Positions 51,282-61,520 are shown, counted from the first letter of the stretch. The stretch is DNA of 64,000 bases from Xenorhabdus griffiniae (GCF_037265215.1 NZ_CP147737.1:1768001-1832000), one strand, 5' to 3'. Program-made: numbers and translations. The notes: a model not told the origin generated them from the letters alone.

Positions 51282-52388
51282 TTAGAACTGATAAGTCAGA
51301 CCAACACCGAATACGTTGCGAGCGTTTGCGTCTGTACCTTCATTTTTGTCCAACAGGTTGATTTTGTAATCAACATAGGTAGACAGGTTTTTGTTAAAGT
51401 AGTAGTAAGTACCTACAGAAACATATTTAACCAGATCAGCGCTGTGGCGTTTTTCGCCTTCACCCAAGTCTTTGCCTTTAGACTGAACGTAAGCCAGAGA
51501 TGGTTTCAGACCGAAATCAGAGAACAGGTATTGTGCAACCAATTCGATATTCTGAGTTTTATTAGCGATACCTTTCGCTTTAACACCATCAATCACTGCT
51601 GAACCAGAAGTCATGTTACGGGTTTCGCCGTACATTGCTGCTAGGTATACGTTGTTAGCATCGTATTTAGCACCGATGTTCCATGCTTCAGCGCGTTCAC
51701 CTTTAGCATAGATATCATTCCACTGACCATTTGCACGAGTAGAATTAGCGTAAGAACCACCAACAGTGATACCGTAACCTACGTTATAGGTGGTAGCCAA
51801 ACCGTAGCCATCGCCATTTGCTGTATCGCCGCTACGACCATTTTTGGTGCGCTCGCTGTTTTGACCTTGGTATTGCAGGGCAAAGTTCAGACCGTCAACC
51901 AGACCGAAGAAATCAGTGTTACGGTAAGTTAACAGACCAGTAGCACGGCCAGTCATGTAGTTATCAGTGTGAGACATGGAGTCGCCACCGAAGATTGGCA
52001 GTACGTCAGTCCATGCGTTAACGTCATAGTTTACGCCGTAGTTGCGGCCGTAATCCAATGAACCGTAGTTAGCGAATTTCAAACCAGCGAAAGCTAAACG
52101 AGTAGCAGTTTCTGCACCATCAGCTTCTGCGCCCTTAGCCTTCAGATTGTATTCCCAACGACCAAAACCAGTCAGTTGGTCAGAGATCTGAGTTTCACCT
52201 TTGATGCCGATACGAGCATAAGAGTCGTCGCCATCTTGGCCGCTTCTTTTATCAGCGATTTGGTGACGAACGTCTACTTTACCGTACAGATCCAGTTTGT
52301 TGCCGTCTTTATTAAAAATTTCAGCTGCGTTTGCTGTACCAGCAACCAGCAGAGCTGGAATTACCACTGCAAGAATATTGAGTTTCAT
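51282..52388 (-). CDS. ompF: OmpF-type general porin (OpnP in Xenorhabdus)
   Basis: Trimeric 16-strand outer-membrane porin. 368 residues from ATG 52388 ([21 protein letters not shown] signal peptide, cleaved before [10 protein letters not shown]). Typical YGKVDVRH and [16 protein letters not shown] strands, loop-3 region with ENS-type spacing, and the C-terminal aromatic sorting signal [11 protein letters not shown]. An upstream ATG/GTG frame to 52403 is rejected because GAGGGTAATAATA sits directly before 52388, as in E. coli ompF. The neighbourhood aspC-ompF-asnS is that of E. coli ompF; the Xenorhabdus orthologue is known as OpnP. Confidence 0.94.
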   Translation of the reverse strand: MKLNILAVVIPALLVAGTANAAEIFNKDGNKLDLYGKVDVRHQIADKRSGQDGDDSYARIGIKGETQISDQLTGFGRWEYNLKAKGAEADGAETATRLAFAGLKFANYGSLDYGRNYGVNYDVNAWTDVLPIFGGDSMSHTDNYMTGRATGLLTYRNTDFFGLVDGLNFALQYQGQNSERTKNGRSGDTANGDGYGLATTYNVGYGITVGGSYANSTRANGQWNDIYAKGERAEAWNIGAKYDANNVYLAAMYGETRNMTSGSAVIDGVKAKGIANKTQNIELVAQYLFSDFGLKPSLAYVQSKGKDLGEGEKRHSADLVKYVSVGTYYYFNKNLSTYVDYKINLLDKNEGTDANARNVFGVGLTYQF

Positions 52389-52629
52389 TATTATTACCCT
52401 CATTGGTGTTATCTAGACACCTGCCACTGCCAGAAATAGAACACTAAAAAATTTTGGAACTATTTGTGGGTATCGAGTGTCTTATTAGTCGGCGATCAGT
52501 GTTCCATTGGTAATGAATTTTATCTACCCTCAAAATGCTACAAAAGCACAGAATCAGTAACAAAATGAAAATAGATGTTTCGAAATGTAAATTTTAGGGA
52601 ACTTTTTTAGTGTGCTTTTCGCCATAAAA
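52389..52629 (-). promoter_or_regulatory. ompF promoter and leader region
   Basis: About 240 bases between the ompF start and the asnS terminator. On the minus strand a ttttgttactgattctgtgc stretch followed by cttttgtagcattttg (about 52530-52566) has the spacing and T-rich look of OmpR-binding repeats, but I cannot score it. GAGGGTAATAATA before the ATG is the ribosome site. EnvZ/OmpR control is known for opnP-type genes; the site here is inferred. Confidence 0.4.
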
Positions 52630-52657
52630 TAAAAAAAGCCAACTTTCGTTGGCTTTT
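52630..52657 (-). terminator. Intrinsic terminator of asnS
   Basis: On the minus strand aaaagccaacgaaagttggctttttttatttt: 9-bp stem, four-base loop, long T run, 40 bases beyond the asnS stop. Confidence 0.93.
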
Positions 52658-52696
52658 CATCGGATTGATTGTTAGCTTATTTATTAAGCTTATTCA

Positions 52697-54097
52697 TTAG
52701 AAACTTGCGTTTCTTGGTGTCCGCGGGAATGGAATAACATCACGAACGTTGGATACGCCCGTAACATAAGCTACCAGACGTTCGAAGCCCAAACCGAAAC
52801 CAGCATGAGGAACGGTGCCGTAACGGCGCAGATCACGATACCACCAATAATCTTCTTTATTCAGCCCCATTTCTTCCATACGCTGATCCAACCTATCCAG
52901 ACGCTCTTCACGCTGGGAACCACCAATGATTTCACCAATGCCTGGCGCTAACACATCCATTGCGGCAACGGTTTTACCATCGTCATTCATGCGCATATAG
53001 AAGGCTTTAATGTCTTTTGGATAGTTTTTCATGATCACTGGCGCGTTGAAATGTTTTTCTGCCAGATAACGCTCATGCTCTGATGCCAAATCCACACCCC
53101 AGAAAACAGGGTTTTCAAATTCCTGACCACAATTTTCCAGAATTTCTATCGCATCGGTGTAGTCCAATTGAACGAAATCTGAATCAACAAATTTTTCCAG
53201 ACGAGTGATAACTTCGCTGTCAACTCGTTCTGCAAAGAAAGCCAGATCATCTGCACGCTCTTCTAATGCAGCCTTGAAAACATATTTCAGCATGTCTTCA
53301 GAGAGTCTGGCGATATCATTCAGATCGGCAAAAGCCACTTCTGGTTCAACCATCCAAAATTCTGCCAAATGACGGCTGGTATTGGAGTTTTCTGCACGGA
53401 AAGTGGGCCCGAAGGTATAGATTTTGCTCAATGCACAAGCATAAGCTTCGCCATTTAACTGACCGGATACAGTAAGGAAAGCTTCACGGCCGAAGAAATC
53501 CTGGCTGAAATCCACTTCGCCTTTATCTGTGCGTGGCAAGTTTTGCAAATCCAAAGTGGAAACGCGGAACATTTCGCCAGCACCTTCTGTATCTGATGCG
53601 GTGATAAGCGGCGAGGATACCCAGAAGAAGCCTTTTTCATGGAAGAAACGATGCAGGGCTTGGGCCAGTGTATGGCGAACACGGGCAACGGCGCCGATCA
53701 AATTGGTGCGTGGGCGAAGATGAGCTACTTCACGCAGGTATTCAATGCTGTGGCGTTTAGCTGCCATTGGGTAAGTATCTGGATCATCAACCATGCCAAC
53801 AACAACAACTTTAGTGGCCTGCAATTCAAAATCCTGTCCTTTACCTTGCGATTCCACCACTGTACCGGTGACTTCAACAGAACAGCCCGTGGTTAAATGT
53901 AATATTTCATCCTGATAATTAGGTAAATTATTATTAACGACGGCCTGTAATGGATTAAAGCAGGAACCGTCATAGACGGCGAGGAACGAGATACCAGCTT
54001 TAGAATCTCTCCTTGTACGTATCCAACCGCGAACGGTGACTTCGTTGCCAACCGGAACCCGGCCTTGCAGTACATCGACTACAGGCGCTACGCTCAT
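52697..54097 (-). CDS. asnS: Asparagine--tRNA ligase
   Basis: Class IIb synthetase, 466 residues as in E. coli. N-terminal OB anticodon-binding domain (about 15-105, [21 protein letters not shown]), motif 2 [20 protein letters not shown] and motif 3 [16 protein letters not shown], ending [10 protein letters not shown]. Start [12 protein letters not shown]. Between pncB and ompF, as in E. coli. Confidence 0.98.
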   Translation of the reverse strand: MSVAPVVDVLQGRVPVGNEVTVRGWIRTRRDSKAGISFLAVYDGSCFNPLQAVVNNNLPNYQDEILHLTTGCSVEVTGTVVESQGKGQDFELQATKVVVVGMVDDPDTYPMAAKRHSIEYLREVAHLRPRTNLIGAVARVRHTLAQALHRFFHEKGFFWVSSPLITASDTEGAGEMFRVSTLDLQNLPRTDKGEVDFSQDFFGREAFLTVSGQLNGEAYACALSKIYTFGPTFRAENSNTSRHLAEFWMVEPEVAFADLNDIARLSEDMLKYVFKAALEERADDLAFFAERVDSEVITRLEKFVDSDFVQLDYTDAIEILENCGQEFENPVFWGVDLASEHERYLAEKHFNAPVIMKNYPKDIKAFYMRMNDDGKTVAAMDVLAPGIGEIIGGSQREERLDRLDQRMEEMGLNKEDYWWYRDLRRYGTVPHAGFGLGFERLVAYVTGVSNVRDVIPFPRTPRNASF

Positions 54098-54256
54098 AAA
54101 TTTCTCTCTTTTGTATATAGTGGATTAATAACTAGATAGATTTACCAAATACTCCCTTAATCAGGGAGCAGATCGTCTATCTTACTTGTCATCTCTCAGG
54201 AAACAAGAGGAAATTGCGCGTCTTAATGGAGAAACAGAGGGAAAAGTTGTTTTTTA

Positions 54257-54290
54257 TTTGCGTAACCCGCATGAAGCCGGTTACGCAAAA
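54257..54290 (-). other. Hairpin between pncB and asnS
   Basis: tttgcgtaacc (54257-54267) pairs with ggttacgcaaa (54279-54289), loop about 11. No T run on the minus strand, so classic termination of pncB is uncertain. Confidence 0.6.
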
Positions 54291-54317
54291 GATAATCAGA
54301 CGAGTTATGCCGTTTTT

Positions 54318-55532
54318 CTAGACCACTTTCTCTATATAGGGAATGTCGAAGGCCCGACGTAACCTGTTGACAAACTCATCATCTTCACAGATGGTTTTTC
54401 CGGGGCTATCCGAAAGTTTTGCCACGGGTTTACCATTGCATTCGACCAATTTGATAACGATATTCAGTGGCTTTATGCCTGGAATATTACAGGTCAGTCG
54501 TGTGCCAATGCCGAAAACAACATTAATTCTCTTGTGGAAATGGTGATACAGCGCCAGTGCTTTTTGCAGATCCAAGCTGTCAGAGAACACCAATGTTTTC
54601 GTCATTGGCTCGATACCCAGTGATTGGTAATGTGCTATGGCTTTTTCACCCCATTCAATAGGATCACCGGAGTCATGACGCAGACCTTGGTAGGCAGTTG
54701 CTAATGGTTTGTCAAAGTCTCGCAAAAAAGCATCCATAGTAATACAGTCAGTCAGGGCGATACCTAACTGGTTTGGATATTCATTCAGCCAGGTTTGCAG
54801 CGCTGCTCTCTGGCTATTGGCAAGTTCTGGACTAATTTGCTGGTGAGCCTGGAACCATTCATGGGCTTGTGTACCGAGAGGCGGAAGATCAAGCTGTTCT
54901 GCCAGTTGATAATTACTACTTCCAATCAAATAAGGGAAACTATTTTTCAGCTCATTGATAATGGCATATTGCACTGCGTATGAAAAACGACGGCGAGTAC
55001 CAAAATCCATTAATTTAAAACCGGATAGATCGATATTTTTTTCCGCAGCCTCTTTGTAAAACAGTTCAATCAATTTTCTCAGCTGAATAACGGCATCTTC
55101 CGGCGTGATTTCAGGTGAGTGATGACGATGAACCAATTCGCTGATCAGAGCAAGCAAAGGCACTTCCCACAAGATAACTTCGTGCCATAAACCGGAAATG
55201 CGGATGGCTAATTGCCCTTCATAGGTAACAGAAACGTCGACTTGTTTAGGATTAAAGCGGAATGTTTTGCACCAGTTCAGGTAATCCTCTTTGAAGAACG
55301 GCAGGCGAGAAAGATAATCGACTTCGTGTTCTGTCAATGCTAAGTCTGCCATCATGTCGATTTGATGACGTAATGGCTCGGCGTATTCTCCGAGCAGTTC
55401 ATCACCACGGCAACGAAATTCTGCAACAACAGGAATATTGTTGTAATGGTGGTACACTGCTTGCTGCATGTGAAACTTATAAGCATCAGTATCAAGCAGT
55501 GATTTGATAATCGGGGTAGCGTCTAAAGTCAT
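54318..55532 (-). CDS. pncB: Nicotinate phosphoribosyltransferase
   Basis: NAD salvage enzyme making nicotinate mononucleotide. 404 residues (E. coli 400). The phosphorylated histidine lies in [24 protein letters not shown] and [14 protein letters not shown] are family blocks. Start [20 protein letters not shown]. Divergent from pepN, as in E. coli. Confidence 0.97.
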   Translation of the reverse strand: MTLDATPIIKSLLDTDAYKFHMQQAVYHHYNNIPVVAEFRCRGDELLGEYAEPLRHQIDMMADLALTEHEVDYLSRLPFFKEDYLNWCKTFRFNPKQVDVSVTYEGQLAIRISGLWHEVILWEVPLLALISELVHRHHSPEITPEDAVIQLRKLIELFYKEAAEKNIDLSGFKLMDFGTRRRFSYAVQYAIINELKNSFPYLIGSSNYQLAEQLDLPPLGTQAHEWFQAHQQISPELANSQRAALQTWLNEYPNQLGIALTDCITMDAFLRDFDKPLATAYQGLRHDSGDPIEWGEKAIAHYQSLGIEPMTKTLVFSDSLDLQKALALYHHFHKRINVVFGIGTRLTCNIPGIKPLNIVIKLVECNGKPVAKLSDSPGKTICEDDEFVNRLRRAFDIPYIEKVV

Positions 55533-55858
55533 GGCGCGTCAGGCATCCTCGCGGAGCATATTCGTGTCAGCTAAATCGATAAAGTCGGGAGAGTATACCG
55601 TGATTATTGGGTTATTGAAGCCATATAGCTACATATATTTTCCCGAATCTAAAGATTAAGGTTAATTTGTTTATAGATAATATCATGTTAAATGAGATAT
55701 GAGATGACAATTAGCACGAAAGTACTAATATGCTGACTACATCATTTATACTTTTACTTAATAAGTTATTAACATCTAAAAAAAGAGACTTATTGATTGA
55801 AAGGAAGATTTCTCTATGGCAGCGTTTATGTTTTTAAAAATAATGGAAAAGGTTCCCT
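55533..55858. promoter_or_regulatory. Divergent pncB/pepN promoter region
   Basis: 326 bases with no gene and none of the dispersed repeats. AT-rich in the middle; GGAAAAGG lies close to the pepN ATG. I see no operator I would name; E. coli pncB is under NadR, but I could not recognise a NadR box here. Confidence 0.4.
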
Positions 55859-58477
55859 ATGACACAACAGCGACTCGTTAAACACCGTCTGGATTATAAA
55901 GCGCCAGATTACACAATTACTAACATTGATCTTGATTTTGATCTGGATGCTGAAAAAACAACGGTGACGGCAATCAGTCAGGTAAAACGTCAGGTTAATG
56001 ACATTACTCCACTGGTTTTGGATGGCGAAAATCTCACATTAAAAAGCATTTATATCGATGATAAAGCGTGGAAGCATTATCAGGAACAGGATGGAAAGTT
56101 GCTGATTGAACAACTTCCAGCCCAGTTTACTCTGAAAATTGTGAATGAAATTCACCCGGTAGCAAATACAGCCCTGGAAGGACTGTATGTGTCTGGCGAT
56201 GCCTTGTGTACCCAGTGTGAGGCAGAGGGATTCCGTCACATCACATATTATTTGGATCGCCCAGATGTTCTGGCTTGTTTTACTACTCGCATTACTGCGG
56301 ATAAAACCAAATACCCATTTCTGCTTTCCAATGGTAACCGTATTGAGCAAGGAGAGCTGGAGGATGGGCGTCATTGGGTAAAATGGCAGGACCCGTTCCC
56401 GAAACCGGCTTACTTGTTCGCATTGGTTGCGGGGGATTTTGATGTCCTGCGTGACACGTTTGTGACCCGCAGTGGCCGTGAGGTGGCACTGGAGCTGTTT
56501 GTTGATCGGGGTAACCTGGATCGTGCTGACTGGGCCATGACATCGTTGAAAAACTCAATGAAATGGGATGAAACCCGCTTTGGTCTGGAGTATGACCTTG
56601 ATATCTATATGATTGTCGCCGTTGATTTTTTCAATATGGGGGCGATGGAAAACAAGGGATTAAACATCTTCAATTCCAAATATGTTCTGGCAAAAACGGA
56701 AACGGCGACTGACGAAGACTATCTTGCCATTGAAGCCGTGATTGGACATGAATATTTCCATAACTGGACCGGAAACCGTATTACATGTCGTGACTGGTTC
56801 CAGTTAAGCCTGAAAGAAGGGCTGACAGTATTCCGTGATCAGGAATTCAGTTCGGATCTGGGTTCACGTTCGGTTAACCGTATTAAGAATGTGCGTGTTA
56901 TGCGTTCTGCACAATTTGCCGAAGATGCTGGCCCTATGGCTCACCCTATCCGTCCTGATCAGGTGATGGAAATGAATAACTTCTATACGTTGACCGTCTA
57001 TGAAAAAGGCGCAGAAGTGATTCGGATGATCCACACCTTATTGGGGGAAGAACAATTTCAGGCGGGTATGCAGCTTTATATCCATCGCCATGATGGTAGC
57101 GCGGCTACCTGTGATGATTTTGTGCAGGCGATGGAAGACGCATCAAATGTCGATTTGACCCTCTTCCGCCGTTGGTATAGCCAATCCGGGACGCCTGTGC
57201 TGACTGTCCGCGACGAATACGATGCAGAAAAGCAACAATATATTTTGCATGTCAGTCAAATGACATCACCAACAGCAGATCAGAAAGAGAAACAACCGCT
57301 GCACATTCCTCTGGATATTGAACTTTATGATGAACAGGGAAGGGTTATCCCGCTGCGTCGTCATGGTCAGCCTGTACATCATGTTTTGAATGTTATTAAT
57401 GCAGAGCAATCATTTGTTTTCGATAACGTTCCATCACGGCCTGTCCCTTCTTTACTGCGTGAGTTTTCTGCACCAGTGAAATTGGATTATCCATACAGTG
57501 ATGAGCAACTTTCATTTTTAATGAAACATGCGCGTAATGAGTTCTCCCGTTGGGATGCAGCGCAAGCTCTGCTAACCAACTATGTGAAGCTGAATGTTGT
57601 CCGTCACCAAAAATCCCTGCCACTGGAATTGCCAATGCATGTCATTGATGCTTTCCGTGCTGTATTGTTGGATAAAGATATCGATCCGGCTCTGGCTGCA
57701 TTGATCCTGACTCTGCCGTCTGAAAATGAAGTGGCAGAATTGTTTACGGTGGTAGATCCCAAAGCTATCCATGATGTCATTCGTGCTATGACAAAGGCAC
57801 TGGCCAATGAAATGGTGGATGAATTCTCTGCGGTTTATCACAGCCTCCAGACAGGCGTATACCGTGTAGAGCATAAGGATATTGCAAAACGTGATTTGCG
57901 TAATACCTGCCTCTACTATCTGGCCTTTATTGATACCAAAGAGTTGGCAGATAAATTAGTGGCGGCACAATATTATCACGCTGATAACATGACTGACAGC
58001 ATCGCTGCCTTATCTGCGGCTGTATTTGCTGAATTGCCTTGCAGTTATCAATTAATGGATGAATTTGATAAGCAATGGCATCAGAATGGTTTGGTCATGG
58101 ATAAATGGTTCAGGCTGCAAGCCACCAATCCAGCCTTCGATGTACTAGAGAAAGTGCGTGGCTTGATGAAACATCGTTCTTTCAGCTTGAGCAACCCAAA
58201 CCGTGTTTATTCACTGTTGAGAATATTCTTTAGCAGAAATGCCGTGGCCTTCCATGCTGAAGATGGTAGTGGTTATCAATTCCTGGTGGAAGTGCTAACC
58301 GAGCTGAATAACCTAAATCCGCAAGTAGCATCACATTTGATTGATCCATTGATTCGTTTGAAACGTTACGATGAAAAACGTCAGGCTTTGATGCGTGCGG
58401 CATTGGAACAATTGAAAGGAATAGAGAACTTATCTGGCGACCTGTTTGAAAAGATTACCAAGGCACTTGAAAGTTAA
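55859..58477 (+). CDS. pepN: Aminopeptidase N
   Basis: Zinc M1 aminopeptidase of the cytoplasm. 872 residues (E. coli 870). Substrate-anchoring GAMEN in FNMGAMENKGLNIF, zinc motif HEYFHNWTGNR with the third ligand E in KEGLTVF, and the large C-terminal helical domain. ATG at 55859. In E. coli the ssu sulfonate operon follows before pyrD; here only a terminator and a short repeat lie between. Confidence 0.98.
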   Translation: MTQQRLVKHRLDYKAPDYTITNIDLDFDLDAEKTTVTAISQVKRQVNDITPLVLDGENLTLKSIYIDDKAWKHYQEQDGKLLIEQLPAQFTLKIVNEIHPVANTALEGLYVSGDALCTQCEAEGFRHITYYLDRPDVLACFTTRITADKTKYPFLLSNGNRIEQGELEDGRHWVKWQDPFPKPAYLFALVAGDFDVLRDTFVTRSGREVALELFVDRGNLDRADWAMTSLKNSMKWDETRFGLEYDLDIYMIVAVDFFNMGAMENKGLNIFNSKYVLAKTETATDEDYLAIEAVIGHEYFHNWTGNRITCRDWFQLSLKEGLTVFRDQEFSSDLGSRSVNRIKNVRVMRSAQFAEDAGPMAHPIRPDQVMEMNNFYTLTVYEKGAEVIRMIHTLLGEEQFQAGMQLYIHRHDGSAATCDDFVQAMEDASNVDLTLFRRWYSQSGTPVLTVRDEYDAEKQQYILHVSQMTSPTADQKEKQPLHIPLDIELYDEQGRVIPLRRHGQPVHHVLNVINAEQSFVFDNVPSRPVPSLLREFSAPVKLDYPYSDEQLSFLMKHARNEFSRWDAAQALLTNYVKLNVVRHQKSLPLELPMHVIDAFRAVLLDKDIDPALAALILTLPSENEVAELFTVVDPKAIHDVIRAMTKALANEMVDEFSAVYHSLQTGVYRVEHKDIAKRDLRNTCLYYLAFIDTKELADKLVAAQYYHADNMTDSIAALSAAVFAELPCSYQLMDEFDKQWHQNGLVMDKWFRLQATNPAFDVLEKVRGLMKHRSFSLSNPNRVYSLLRIFFSRNAVAFHAEDGSGYQFLVEVLTELNNLNPQVASHLIDPLIRLKRYDEKRQALMRAALEQLKGIENLSGDLFEKITKALES

Positions 58478-58506
58478 TATGTAACATATTCTTTAGTGAT
58501 TGTCGG

Positions 58507-58545
58507 AGAAAACCCCGTTGTTGTTTTAAACGGGGTTTGTTTTTA
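58507..58545 (+). terminator. Intrinsic terminator of pepN
   Basis: aaaaccccgtt pairs with aacggggttt around a loop of about nine, followed by gttttta. Confidence 0.9.
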
Positions 58546-58553
58546 CCTGCATA

Positions 58554-58628
58554 TATATTAATCTAACTTTAAGATGCGTGTGATTTCATATCGTGTTGTC
58601 AATTGCAACTTGAAGTTTAGTACATATA
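58554..58628 (+). repeat. ~105-bp palindromic element, copy 9 (75-bp arm-deletion form)
   Basis: TATATTAATCTAACTTTAAG to CTTGAAGTTTAGTACATATA, keeping the inner gttgtcaattgcaac but missing the central hairpin arm: gtgatttc joins directly to atatcg. With the pepN terminator it is all I recognise in the 310-base pepN-pyrD gap. Confidence 0.85.
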
Positions 58629-58787
58629 GAGAGGACTTTTTTGTTTACTCATATAATGGTAAATTAACGCTCTCTTCCAGCTATCACAATGCAGCAATTA
58701 TATATGTATGAGATTGCGTATAACTCAAAATGTATCACTGACAATTCTCACGTAAAAACAATCATAAAGAACAATAGGTTAATTTAA

Positions 58788-59798
58788 ATGTATTATTCTC
58801 TAGTACGGAAGGCATTGTTCCAGCTTGATCCTGAACAGGCACATGAGCTAACTTTCCGCCAACTCAAACGTGTTGCCGGTACTCCTTTCGAATTTCTTAT
58901 CCGCCAATCAGTTGCCACTAAGCCCGTGACTTGCATGGGACTGTCTTTCAAAAATCCACTGGGTTTAGCCGCAGGTCTTGATAAAAACGGTGATTGCATT
59001 GATGCATTTGGGGCAATGGGCTTTGGGTTTGTTGAAGTTGGTACAGTAACACCGCGCCCGCAAGCTGGAAATGATAAGCCAAGATTATTCCGGGTGGTTG
59101 AAGCGGAGGGGATCATCAACCGGATGGGATTTAATAACCTTGGGGTAGATAATCTGGTTGAGAATGTTAAGCGCGCAAAATATGACGGGATTATCGGGAT
59201 CAATATCGGTAAAAATAAAGATACTCCGGTTGAAAATGGAAAAGATGATTATTTAATTTGCATGGATAAAGTTTATCCTCATGCGGGTTATATCACTATC
59301 AATATTTCTTCTCCTAATACGCCTGGCTTGAGGACATTACAGTATGGAGAAGCTTTGGATGATCTTTTGTCTGCGATTAAAAATAAGCAAAGTGAACTTC
59401 AGCAAAAGTTCCAAAAATATGTTCCTGTTGCTGTTAAAATCTCTCCCGATCTTTCAGAAGAAGAATTAATAAAAATTGCTGATAGTTTAATGCGTCATCA
59501 TATTGATGGGGTTATTGCAACAAATACCACATTGGATAGAAAGATTATCGAAGGTTTGAATCACTGTCAGCAGGCAGGAGGGTTGAGTGGACGCCCTGTG
59601 CAATTGCGCAGTACAGAGATTATCCGCCGCCTTTCGCAAGAATTAAAAGGTGAAATACCGATTATTGGTGTCGGTGGAATTGATTCACTGGTGGCAGCCA
59701 GGGAAAAAATAGAAGCAGGTGCTTCATTAATTCAGATATATTCCGGCTTTATCTATAAAGGACCGAAAATCATCAAAGATATTGTTAATCATATCTGA
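58788..59798 (+). CDS. pyrD: Dihydroorotate dehydrogenase (quinone), class 2
   Basis: Membrane-associated flavoenzyme of pyrimidine synthesis. 336 residues, as in E. coli. N-terminal helices for quinone access (about 1-40), FMN motifs [20 protein letters not shown] and IIGVGGIDS, catalytic serine in [17 protein letters not shown] at 58788. Followed by zapC. Confidence 0.98.
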   Translation: MYYSLVRKALFQLDPEQAHELTFRQLKRVAGTPFEFLIRQSVATKPVTCMGLSFKNPLGLAAGLDKNGDCIDAFGAMGFGFVEVGTVTPRPQAGNDKPRLFRVVEAEGIINRMGFNNLGVDNLVENVKRAKYDGIIGINIGKNKDTPVENGKDDYLICMDKVYPHAGYITINISSPNTPGLRTLQYGEALDDLLSAIKNKQSELQQKFQKYVPVAVKISPDLSEEELIKIADSLMRHHIDGVIATNTTLDRKIIEGLNHCQQAGGLSGRPVQLRSTEIIRRLSQELKGEIPIIGVGGIDSLVAAREKIEAGASLIQIYSGFIYKGPKIIKDIVNHI

Positions 59799-59956
59799 AT
59801 ATTTGCGATAATTTGGGGGCAGGGGTTTATTTCTGTCCTCAACTCGTCTATATTTTGTTTTATAGATTAAATTTTATCATTTATTTTTAACTTCTTATTT
59901 CGCTGGCAAAGCTTATTTTAACTAAAAAAGCTATTTTGAGCATAAAAGGGTAAGCA

Positions 59957-60508
59957 ATGAAAATTAGACCTGATGATCAGTGGCGCTGGTATTTTGATCC
60001 TGAGCATAACCGTGTCATGCTCGATCTCGCTAATGGCATGATTTTTCGTTCCCGTTTCCCTGTCAGGCTGTTGACTGATTACGCCGTTACAATGGAAGAA
60101 ATGTCATTTTCAGTCGATGATGCCGCGCTTTTTTACACTTTTGAAGAACATTTACGTCGCATCAATATGGCTCCTGCGTTTAGCGCTGAATTAGCTTTGA
60201 ACGGAGTGGTTGCGTTACGTTTTATGAAACCACAAATGCCTAAGAGTTGGTATTTTTCTCATTTTTCTTTGATAGAGAAACCAGAACACGGTGAAATTAT
60301 TCAGCTTAAGTTACAGAATAGCGGTACTGAAGCACTGTTTATGGTTGCAGAAGTGGGTGACAATGCCAGCTTGTGTTTATTGGCGCAGCAAAAGCTAGAG
60401 ATGCACGATCGTGTTATGAATTTTTGTGATCCTATTAAGGTCATGAATGATCGTATCATGCCTTATATTGAGCCAACTCAGTCATCGATATATCATAGGG
60501 CAATTTAG
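59957..60508 (+). CDS. zapC: Cell division protein ZapC
   Basis: FtsZ-associated protein that promotes Z-ring bundling. 183 residues (E. coli 180). MKIRPDDQWRWYFD, ANGMIFRSRFPVRLLT and the C-terminal KVMNDRIMPYIE are characteristic. AAAGGGTAAGC before the ATG. Downstream of pyrD, as in E. coli. Confidence 0.94.
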   Translation: MKIRPDDQWRWYFDPEHNRVMLDLANGMIFRSRFPVRLLTDYAVTMEEMSFSVDDAALFYTFEEHLRRINMAPAFSAELALNGVVALRFMKPQMPKSWYFSHFSLIEKPEHGEIIQLKLQNSGTEALFMVAEVGDNASLCLLAQQKLEMHDRVMNFCDPIKVMNDRIMPYIEPTQSSIYHRAI

Positions 60509-60887
60509 TGTCATCAGGTTGTTGTGTGCAGAGATATTTATAGTATCACTCCGTGGATTTTGTTTTCCTTCACTTCTCTGTAAAGTCACGGTTATCCGCA
60601 TCTTATTTCACATAAGCTATTATCTTGATCTCAAAACAGTTTATCTTCAACATATTAGGTAATACTAAAAATCTATTTTCCCTTTAAAGGGATGCGTTGT
60701 TTCTATCCATGGAAATTTATGCCGGACTAGCCAAAAATGGGCTATAACCAGTGAAGAAAGAAGGCTGACTCGGAAGGGCAGAATAGTCACAAAATAATGG
60801 ATATAAAGCTGCTCAAGATATTCTTATGCAGGTATTATCGAATGATTGATATGTTTTATATTTTATTCTCAGGAATGCTATGGTTTG

Positions 60888-60912
60888 ATTTACTTGAAGT
60901 TTAATAAATATA
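60888..60912 (+). repeat. Right-end remnant of a ~105-bp palindromic element
   Basis: tttacttgaagtttaataaa followed by tata matches only the right terminus of the family; the left end and both arms are gone. Confidence 0.5.
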
Positions 60913-61039
60913 GAAAATCAGGCATTATCAATGAAATATTTATTGATTACTGTTTTATTAATGTATTTATTGAAAGTAATACAGTGTCTTATTAGATCTT
61001 GTTTTAAACGAGGATATTATAATTTTATTGTAAAATACT

Positions 61040-61144
61040 TATACCAATCCAACTTCAAGATACATGTAATTTCTCCCCGCGAAGCGGGGAGAAATCAGGT
61101 TTCATATCGTGTAGTAAATTGCAACTTGAAGTTTAATGCGTATA
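61040..61144 (+). repeat. ~105-bp palindromic element, copy 10
   Basis: TATACCAATCCAACTTCAAG at left, TTTAATGCGTATA at right, arm ttctccccgc/gcggggagaa with GAA loop. A clean full-length copy. Confidence 0.94.
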
Positions 61145-61262
61145 GATAAAAACTCAAAAAAAAGCACATAAATTCTAACAATGACATCATTTAAAAATGA
61201 AAATACAGAAAAACGTTGAGTATTCATTTTTTATTATTCTATATTTATGTCCTTTAGTTATA

Positions 61263-61360
61263 AATAGGCTTTCATAATACTGAGAGTATCAGATGTTGGC
61301 GTTCCTTACCCCGCGCGGAGCGCGGGGTAAGGAATACTCCTATCATTTTGAAACACTATT
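61263..61360 (-). mobile_element. MITE-like TA-flanked element, copy B (98 bp)
   Basis: Same family as the element at 16394-16484, in the opposite orientation and seven bases longer in the central palindrome (ccccgcgc, ggag, gcgcgggg). Ends aataggctttcataata and, inverted, aatagtgtttcaaaat. TA on both sides (61261-61262, 61361-61362); the right TA is also the first TA of the neighbouring palindromic element. Confidence 0.82.
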
Positions 61361-61510
61361 TATACCTATCTCACTTCAAGATGCGTGTGATTTCTCCCCG
61401 CTTCGCGGTCAGGTTTCATATGATGCGTCTTATATCTCCCCACGTAGTGGAGAGATATAAACAATCACATTGATTTGCAAGCTGCAACTTGAGGTTGGAT
61501 TGGTAATATA
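61361..61510. repeat. Mosaic palindromic element (both subfamilies)
   Basis: Left end of subfamily 2 (TATACCTATCTCACTTCAAG), then the tgtgatttctccccgc arm and caggtttcatat of the 105-bp family, then the subfamily-2 interior (gcgtcttatatctcccc ... gatataaacaatc), and a right end of the 105-bp family type in reverse (CAACTTGAGGTTGGATTGG). It ends ten bases from the ycbX stop. Confidence 0.75.
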
Positions 61511-61520
61511 TTATTAATGT

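Larger units (their letters stand above)
60509..61520. other. 1-kb repeat-rich gap between zapC and ycbX
   Basis: No supported gene. The first 370 bases are featureless to me. From 60888 come a half-element remnant, a full 105-bp element (61040), a MITE-like element (61263) and a mosaic palindromic element (61361) that runs almost to the ycbX stop. A 72-codon frame at 60931-61149 reads through the 61040 element and is not believed. Confidence 0.7.

Noticed and set aside
60931..61149. 72-codon frame with a hydrophobic N-terminus
   Set aside because: Its C-terminal half is a direct translation of the palindromic element at 61040; no family likeness and no convincing ribosome site.
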